In this document: one piece after another, positions 7,756-12,802 of the stretch
Position numbering within the stretch: position 1 is the stretch's first letter
How the letters are laid out: the number at the start of each line of letters is the position of its first letter
Assembly (NCBI GenBank): GCA_023230175.1
Contig: JALNXV010000063.1
Coordinates: 1 to 12,802, forward strand
Length of the DNA stretch: 12,802 bases
Reading direction: 5' to 3'
Source: Candidatus Cloacimonadota bacterium
Lineage (GTDB): Bacteria; Cloacimonadota; Cloacimonadia; Cloacimonadales; WRIO01
Position numbers and translations under genes: made by a program
Notes under the pieces: model-generated
Seen by the model: the letters and a program-made list of their open reading frames with translations, nothing else
The model's database searches: none
Told to the model about the DNA's origin: nothing

Positions 7756-10700
7756 ATGAATAAAAAGTTAGTATTAGTTTTTCTTATTTTTAAGTTTATA
7801 ATTTTATTGTACTCTACACAATTTACTCCGATTGAAACAGAAAAATCTGAATCAAGTGTAAGGATTTACCTAAATTCTATTAAATTTAATCAAAAAAACA
7901 TTAATAATAATGATGAAATTGCTATTTTTTTAAATTCATTATCTGAAGAAAATCACAGCATATTGAAAAAAAACGAAGAATACAGTAATAATATACAAAT
8001 ATGTCTATCAAATATTATCTATAATGATTCAACAAAAGATAAACTCTTTTTTCTTATTAATAAATCATTCTTAAAAGCTTACAAAAACAACCTTTCCACA
8101 GAAAAAAAATTAATCCTAAATTCAGATATTCATTTCAAGTATTATAACAACAAGTTAAACCAAATATTCGAAGATAATCAAAATAATAACGATATCATAA
8201 TTTATAAATTATTTGAATCAAATAACAAAATTTTCATTGATATTTTTATCAATATGCAGATAAAACAAGTTCAACCGGTTCAATTTTTACAATTATCTAA
8301 TATCCTAAGTCCTAATACAGAATTAAAACTTATTACAGAAACAAAAAATGCTGATATTTACTATACAATTGACGGTTCTATCCCCTCAATAAACTCTACA
8401 ATATATAAAAATTTGTTTTATATATCCCCTCAAACTGATACTTTAACAATTAATGCCATTGCTTTCAAAGATAATTTTTTACCTTCTGAAATAACTAGCT
8501 TAAAAATTTTTAATCAAAGACAAAAACTACCTGCACCCTTATTAAATATTCCCTCAGGTACTTATCTCTATAAATTAAAATTAAAACCATCTCATATTGA
8601 TTATGATGCAAATATTTATTACACTACTAACGGAGAAGAACCAACTCAAGATAAAGCAAAAATTATTAACCAAGATGATTATATTGAAATCAATAATGAC
8701 ACAAACCTAAAGCTAAAAGCTTATAAAGATGGTTTTATTCCTTCAGAAACAGTAGAATACGATTTCATAATACATGATAATACACATTTCAACAAAGATT
8801 ATCTTTATAGTAATGCAGATTTCACAAATATCATTATTTCTGAGATTAATATTTCTGATTACCAATATAATATTAATGATGAAATCGCAATATTCGATGA
8901 TAATATCTGCACCGGTATTATTAAATCATCCGGAGATAATAGTCTACCTTTAACATTAAAAACATTTAAAAATAATAACTTTAACATAGATAGTGATTAT
9001 AATTCAGCTAACTCAATATTGGTTAAAATATGGGACGCTTCTAATAACAAAGAATTTATAGAAAATATTGATTTTAAAACAGAATATACTTTAGAACAAG
9101 GAGTTTTTGATAATACTGAAACTTTATATTTAAAGCTTTCAAATATCTCACAAATAGAGGCTCCTGTTTTCTCTTATCAATCAGGTATATACAATTCACC
9201 TATTGAGTTAAGTATATCTCATTACGATGAAAATACTATCATTTACTATGCAATCGAAGAACCTTCTCAAGAATTATTCTTTTATGAATATAACGAACCA
9301 ATATTCATACCTCAAGGAATAAATCTTAATATTTATGCTAAAGCATGTAAAAATGGGTTGCTTGAAAGTGATTTAGTCAATGTAAGTATAGAAATTTCAG
9401 GCAAAATTCCATCACCAATGATATTCCCGGACTCCGGTATATATCAAGAATTTGTCGAAATAAGCTTAAATTCTGACTATGAAGACAGTATAATTTATTA
9501 TACTATTGACGGCTCAGAACCGGATAGCACAAAACTTTTCTACGAAGAACCTTTCACTCTATTAGAAAATACAATCGTTAATGCTATCGCATACTGTCCT
9601 AATTATACTGAAAGTGAAATCATTACTCAAGAATATTTCATTCTTAATAAACCTAACAATCTTTCTACTATTGCACACATTGACCAAGCAATATTAACAT
9701 GGGAAGCTCCTAACATCAACAATGAAAATATTTTAGCATATAAAATTTACAAAAGCTTATATCCTAACAATAACTTTTTAGAAATCGCTGAAATTCCACC
9801 GGCTATATACACTTACACAGATTCTCTACTCATCTCCGGCATTTATGAATATAAAATTTCAACACTATACGAAGAAGGAGAATCAGATTTTTCAAATAGT
9901 ACCCAAGTTCAAATCAATCAAGTGTCTCCCCCTCTATTTAGCCCAACAGCAGGTTATCATACAGAACCTATATCCATTAATATATTTACTGTAACCGATA
10001 GTGCCTCAATTTTTTATACAATAGATGGCTCAAATCCTGATTTAAATAGTTTACCTTTTACAGAAATATTAGAAATTCAACAAGACTCAACCATTGTAAT
10101 TAAAGCGATTGCATACAGAAACAATTTCAAAGAAAGCCAAATAAGTACAGGAGTATTTACGGTTACAGGAAAACTTAAGACTCCAATTGCTAATTTTGAA
10201 AACAATGCTTACTATGAGCCTATACTTATTAATATAACGTCATTAAATTCAAATACTCAAATAAGATATACCGTAGATAATACCGAACCAAACTCAAATA
10301 GTAATCTATATAATGAACCTTTCTTAATCACTAACTCCTGCAATCTAAAGATAAAAGAATTTAAAGAAAACTGGATAGAAAGCGATACAAAAGACTATGA
10401 ATATTTAATAGTTAATATGCCGGATAATTTTAATATCACTTCTATTCAAGATTCTACCATTATAAATTGGGATGAACCTTTAATGATTTCAAATATTGAA
10501 TACAACCCGGACAATATCTCATTATTAGGCTATCATTTATTTAGAAAAAGCTACGCAGAAAATGAATTTATCCAGCTTAATGAAGAATTAATTACTATCA
10601 ATTCCTATACTGACAGAAATCTTCTACCGGGAACTTATTCATATTACATTTTAATAGTTTATGATGTTTATTCACTTTTATCACAAATTGTTACTACTGA

Positions 10701-11532
10701 TATCTATAAAACAAATAACCCTACATTCAACTTAACACCAAATTATTATTATTCTCCTATTTCTGTTGAACTGCTAAATGAATCAGAAAACATAAGTATT
10801 CACTATACTCTTGATGGAAGTGACCCAAATGAAGAATCACCAATCTATTCATCGGCTCGACCAATTAACATTAATCTACACACTACCCTTACAATAAAGG
10901 CAAGAGCTTATTCTGAAAATAACATCCCAAGTGATATAATACAAGGAACTTACATTGTAACAGGCAAAGTATCTAATCCGACTTTCAGTCATACTACGTC
11001 AGAGTTTGAAGAAGAATTTTACCTTTCAATAATAAATAATGACGACGCTATAATCTATTATACTCTTGACGGCAGTCAACCCAATACATCAAATACAGGA
11101 ATATCAACTTCTCATATTTATACTAATCCTATAAAAATAAACAAAACAACTACTGTTAAAGCTCTTGCTACAAAGCCTCAATGGGCAAATAGTGATATTG
11201 TATCAATGCAATATGAATTTATAAACAGCCAGAGTGAAGTAATCGAGCCCTTATTTACAACCAAGCTTTCTAATGCATATCCAAATCCATTTAATAATAA
11301 AACTAATATACCATTTACCTTAGATAAACAAACAATAGTTGAAATTGAAATCTATAACCTACTGGGACAAAAAATTATAACACTAATTTCTGAGTCGAAA
11401 TCAAAAGGACAACATCAAGTAAATTGGAATGGAAGAGATGAAAACGGAAGAGAAGTAGCAGGAGGGGTTTATTTTTGCAGAATGAAAACACCACAATACA
11501 ATCAGATGATTAAATTAGTCTATGTAAAATAA
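7756..11532 (+). CDS. Large secreted multidomain protein with eight CHB_HEX_C-like repeats, two FN3-like domains and a C-terminal sorting tail
   Basis: The 1258-residue product starts with a signal peptide (MNKKLVLVFLIF plus further hydrophobic residues, probable cleavage near 20-22). The order is: N-terminal spacer domain with NDEIAIF at 52-58 (about 27-170); CHB1 and CHB2 (176-337); a second NDEIAIF domain (345-462, motif at 374-380); CHB3 and CHB4 (466-629); FN3-like (630-721); CHB5 and CHB6 (723-886); FN3-like (887-985); CHB7 and CHB8 (988-1156); tail (1168-1258). The CHB copies carry the core YYTIDGSxP, for example at 202, 581 and 1101, as in the C-terminal domain of chitobiases and hexosaminidases. 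No catalytic glycosidase domain is visible. The tail has YPNPF at 1175-1179, then LLGQK and GREVAGGVYF, ending KLVYVK. It resembles FlgD-Ig / Por-type sorting domains used for type IX-like export. Probable role: a cell-surface or released adhesive or carbohydrate-binding scaffold. This is inference and no substrate is known. It has its own promoter candidate and a strong terminator. Confidence 0.88.
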   Translation: MNKKLVLVFLIFKFIILLYSTQFTPIETEKSESSVRIYLNSIKFNQKNINNNDEIAIFLNSLSEENHSILKKNEEYSNNIQICLSNIIYNDSTKDKLFFLINKSFLKAYKNNLSTEKKLILNSDIHFKYYNNKLNQIFEDNQNNNDIIIYKLFESNNKIFIDIFINMQIKQVQPVQFLQLSNILSPNTELKLITETKNADIYYTIDGSIPSINSTIYKNLFYISPQTDTLTINAIAFKDNFLPSEITSLKIFNQRQKLPAPLLNIPSGTYLYKLKLKPSHIDYDANIYYTTNGEEPTQDKAKIINQDDYIEINNDTNLKLKAYKDGFIPSETVEYDFIIHDNTHFNKDYLYSNADFTNIIISEINISDYQYNINDEIAIFDDNICTGIIKSSGDNSLPLTLKTFKNNNFNIDSDYNSANSILVKIWDASNNKEFIENIDFKTEYTLEQGVFDNTETLYLKLSNISQIEAPVFSYQSGIYNSPIELSISHYDENTIIYYAIEEPSQELFFYEYNEPIFIPQGINLNIYAKACKNGLLESDLVNVSIEISGKIPSPMIFPDSGIYQEFVEISLNSDYEDSIIYYTIDGSEPDSTKLFYEEPFTLLENTIVNAIAYCPNYTESEIITQEYFILNKPNNLSTIAHIDQAILTWEAPNINNENILAYKIYKSLYPNNNFLEIAEIPPAIYTYTDSLLISGIYEYKISTLYEEGESDFSNSTQVQINQVSPPLFSPTAGYHTEPISINIFTVTDSASIFYTIDGSNPDLNSLPFTEILEIQQDSTIVIKAIAYRNNFKESQISTGVFTVTGKLKTPIANFENNAYYEPILINITSLNSNTQIRYTVDNTEPNSNSNLYNEPFLITNSCNLKIKEFKENWIESDTKDYEYLIVNMPDNFNITSIQDSTIINWDEPLMISNIEYNPDNISLLGYHLFRKSYAENEFIQLNEELITINSYTDRNLLPGTYSYYILIVYDVYSLLSQIVTTDIYKTNNPTFNLTPNYYYSPISVELLNESENISIHYTLDGSDPNEESPIYSSARPININLHTTLTIKARAYSENNIPSDIIQGTYIVTGKVSNPTFSHTTSEFEEEFYLSIINNDDAIIYYTLDGSQPNTSNTGISTSHIYTNPIKINKTTTVKALATKPQWANSDIVSMQYEFINSQSEVIEPLFTTKLSNAYPNPFNNKTNIPFTLDKQTIVEIEIYNLLGQKIITLISESKSKGQHQVNWNGRDENGREVAGGVYFCRMKTPQYNQMIKLVYVK
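8281..11223 (+). repeat. Protein-level tandem super-repeat: paired CHB modules separated by spacer domains
   Basis: Eight CHB-like modules occur strictly in pairs: 8281-8766, 9151-9642, 9922-10413 and 10717-11223. Cores in order are YYTIDGSIP (residue 202), YYTTNGEEP (288), a degenerate YYAIEEPSQ (497), YYTIDGSEP (581), FYTIDGSNP (753), RYTVDNTEP (837), HYTLDGSDP (1016) and YYTLDGSQP (1101). In pairs two to four the junction carries (S/T)GK at 548-550, 804-806 and 1069-1071, spacings of 256 and 265 residues. The DNA of the copies has diverged, so this is an old duplication and not a recent tandem expansion. Confidence 0.85.
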
Positions 11533-11550
11533 AGGATTATAATAATTTAA

Positions 11551-11581
11551 AAGCGGAATCAGCAGATTCCGCTTCTTTTTT
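11551..11581. terminator. Strong intrinsic terminator shared by convergent genes
   Basis: AAGCGGAATC (11551-11560) and GATTCCGCTT (11565-11574) form a perfect 10-bp stem with the loop AGCA. On the + strand it is followed by C and six or more T, 19 bases after the repeat-protein stop. On the - strand the same stem lies 5 bases past the clpB stop and is followed by TTAAATTATT, so it can work in both directions, more weakly towards the left. Confidence 0.9.
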
Positions 11582-12802
11582 AATTAAATATATATTTATC
11601 ATTACTGTAATCTACTGATACAATATGATTTGCCTTTACCTCTCCTGCAATAATCTTACTTGCCAGCTTATTTTCAATATCTCTCTGAATCACTCTTTTT
11701 AATGGTCTTGCACCAAAATGAGGTTCAAAACCTTCTTCAGCAATCTTTTCGATAACTTTATCAGTAAATTCAAGTTGTATCCGTCTATCCAACATTCTTT
11801 TACTTAATTTTTGAAGGTTCAATTTTACTATCTCTATTATTTGAAGTTTACTTAACTTATGAAAGACAATTGTTTCATCGAGCCTATTGAGAAATTCCGG
11901 TTTAAAATATTGTTGTAATAATTTAAATAATGAATCTTTTATTGAGCTAATATCATCTGAATTATCATCATAAATCATTTGAGCTCCAATATTTGAAGTC
12001 ATAATTATAATCGTATTTTTAAAATCAACTGTTCTACCTTGACCGTCAGTAAGTCTTCCATCATCAAATATCTGTAATAAAGCATTAAAAACATCAGGAT
12101 GTGCTTTTTCTATCTCATCAAATAAAATAACAGAATAAGGATTTCTTCTTACTGATTCAGTCAAATATCCGCCTTCATCATATCCAACATATCCGGGAGG
12201 TGCACCTATTAATCTGGATACTGAATGTTTTTCCATATATTCAGACATATCAATTCTAATTATTGCTTTTTGAGTATCAAATAAAAACTCTGCTAAAGTT
12301 TTAGCTAATTCAGTTTTCCCGACACCGGTTGGACCTAAAAACAAAAAAGATCCTATTGGCTTGTCTTGCTCTGCCAATCCACTTCTTGACCTCCTAATTG
12401 CATTTGACAAAGCCTCTATTCCATCCCTTTGTCCTATAACTTTTTGAGATAATATATCTTCCATTTTTAAAAGTTTCTGCATCTCGCTTTCTATCAATTT
12501 AGTTATTGGAATATGTGTCCACTTTGAAACTATCTCTGCTATTAGTTCATCATCAACATTTTCTTTAAGAATTCTGTTTTCTAAAGGTATATCCGATAAC
12601 TTAAGTTTCAGTTCATCTAAATCTCTCACTTTTGCAGGAAGACTACCGTACTTTAACTCAGCCGCTTTATCTAAATATCCGTCTCTCTCTGAATTCTCTA
12701 TCTTTATCTTAATCTCTTCTATTTCTTCAGAAATTTGACTAATCTGATTCAATAACTGCTTTTCATAGTCCCATTTAATTCTTAAACTATTTTTGCTTTC
12801 CT
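11580..12802 (-). CDS. clpB: ATP-dependent disaggregase ClpB, C-terminal portion (5' end beyond the window)
   Basis: ClpB is a hexameric AAA+ unfoldase that, with DnaK, rescues proteins from aggregates. The frame is open to the right edge, so the visible 406 residues are about half of a usual ClpB. Fragment numbering: the end of the coiled-coil middle domain covers about 1-60 (including AAELKYGSLP), then the linker VSKWTHIPITKL. The second AAA+ module has Walker A GPTGVGKT at 156-163, pore loop GYVGYDEGG at 203-211, Walker B VILFDE at 224-229, sensor 1 N270 in TSNIGAQ, arginine finger R306 in FLNR, and sensor 2 GAR at 363-365. The middle-domain remnant and the IRRSRSGL and PIGSFLFLGP stretches favour ClpB over ClpA or ClpC. 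The TTG at 12752 is an internal Leu and not a start: 16 more in-frame codons precede it in the window. The gene is convergent with the repeat-protein gene and shares its terminator. Its promoter and any heat-shock control lie outside the window. Confidence 0.96.
   Translation of the reverse strand, partial: ESKNSLRIKWDYEKQLLNQISQISEEIEEIKIKIENSERDGYLDKAAELKYGSLPAKVRDLDELKLKLSDIPLENRILKENVDDELIAEIVSKWTHIPITKLIESEMQKLLKMEDILSQKVIGQRDGIEALSNAIRRSRSGLAEQDKPIGSFLFLGPTGVGKTELAKTLAEFLFDTQKAIIRIDMSEYMEKHSVSRLIGAPPGYVGYDEGGYLTESVRRNPYSVILFDEIEKAHPDVFNALLQIFDDGRLTDGQGRTVDFKNTIIIMTSNIGAQMIYDDNSDDISSIKDSLFKLLQQYFKPEFLNRLDETIVFHKLSKLQIIEIVKLNLQKLSKRMLDRRIQLEFTDKVIEKIAEEGFEPHFGARPLKRVIQRDIENKLASKIIAGEVKANHIVSVDYSNDKYIFN

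Noticed and set aside
8281..11223. Recent DNA tandem repeat or CRISPR-like array in the repeat gene
   Set aside because: The copies are similar only at protein level. No conserved short DNA repeat with regular spacers is visible.
12750..12752. TTG at 12752 as the start of a short, stand-alone ClpB-like protein
   Set aside because: The frame continues upstream to the window edge and encodes typical ClpB middle-domain residues (including KWDYEKQLL), so the gene is simply cut by the window.

Overview
The window is strongly AT-rich and gene-dense. Seven co-directional genes fill positions 2-7506 on the + strand. One very large + strand gene for a secreted repeat protein follows at 7756-11532. 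The C-terminal part of clpB enters from the right edge on the - strand (11580-12802). Most genes have clear Shine-Dalgarno sequences (AGGAG, AAGGA, AGAGG, AAAGGAG) and several overlap by ATGA. The long protein pairs chitobiase/hexosaminidase-C-like repeats with a YPNPF-type C-terminal sorting tail, a style common in the FCB superphylum. Low GC, Shine-Dalgarno use and this tail fit a Cloacimonadota-like or related FCB bacterium better than a typical Bacteroidota member. This lineage call is inference with moderate-to-low confidence.

Positions 2-7506 look like a single transcription unit, with gaps of 24 bases or fewer and three overlaps. In order it encodes: (1) an EF-G family GTPase cut by the window edge, whose domain IV looks like the EF-G2/ribosome-recycling type; (2) a stand-alone STAS protein; (3) a receiver domain fused to an RsbW-like ATPase/kinase; (4) PrmC, the release-factor glutamine methyltransferase; (5) MurA, the first committed step of peptidoglycan synthesis; (6) MnmA, the tRNA U34 2-thiolase; (7) an extended SDR nucleotide-sugar epimerase. 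The themes are translation termination and recycling, envelope precursors, tRNA modification, and a partner-switching signalling pair embedded among them.

The 249-base gap at 7507-7755 holds a weak terminator-like hairpin, a good sigma70-like promoter (TTGACA, 17 bases, TATTAT) with a 14-base perfect palindrome in its spacer, and the ribosome binding site of the next gene. The 1258-residue protein that follows has a signal peptide. Its body is organised as (spacer domain, CHB, CHB) repeated four times and ends in a sorting tail. A perfect 10-bp hairpin terminator at 11551-11574 serves both this gene and the convergent clpB.

The observations most worth a second look are the super-repeat architecture of the secreted protein, the recycling-type EF-G beside prmC, and the STAS / receiver-ATPase pair with no visible phosphatase or sigma factor. 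I see no tRNA, rRNA, CRISPR array, insertion sequence or phage gene in the window.
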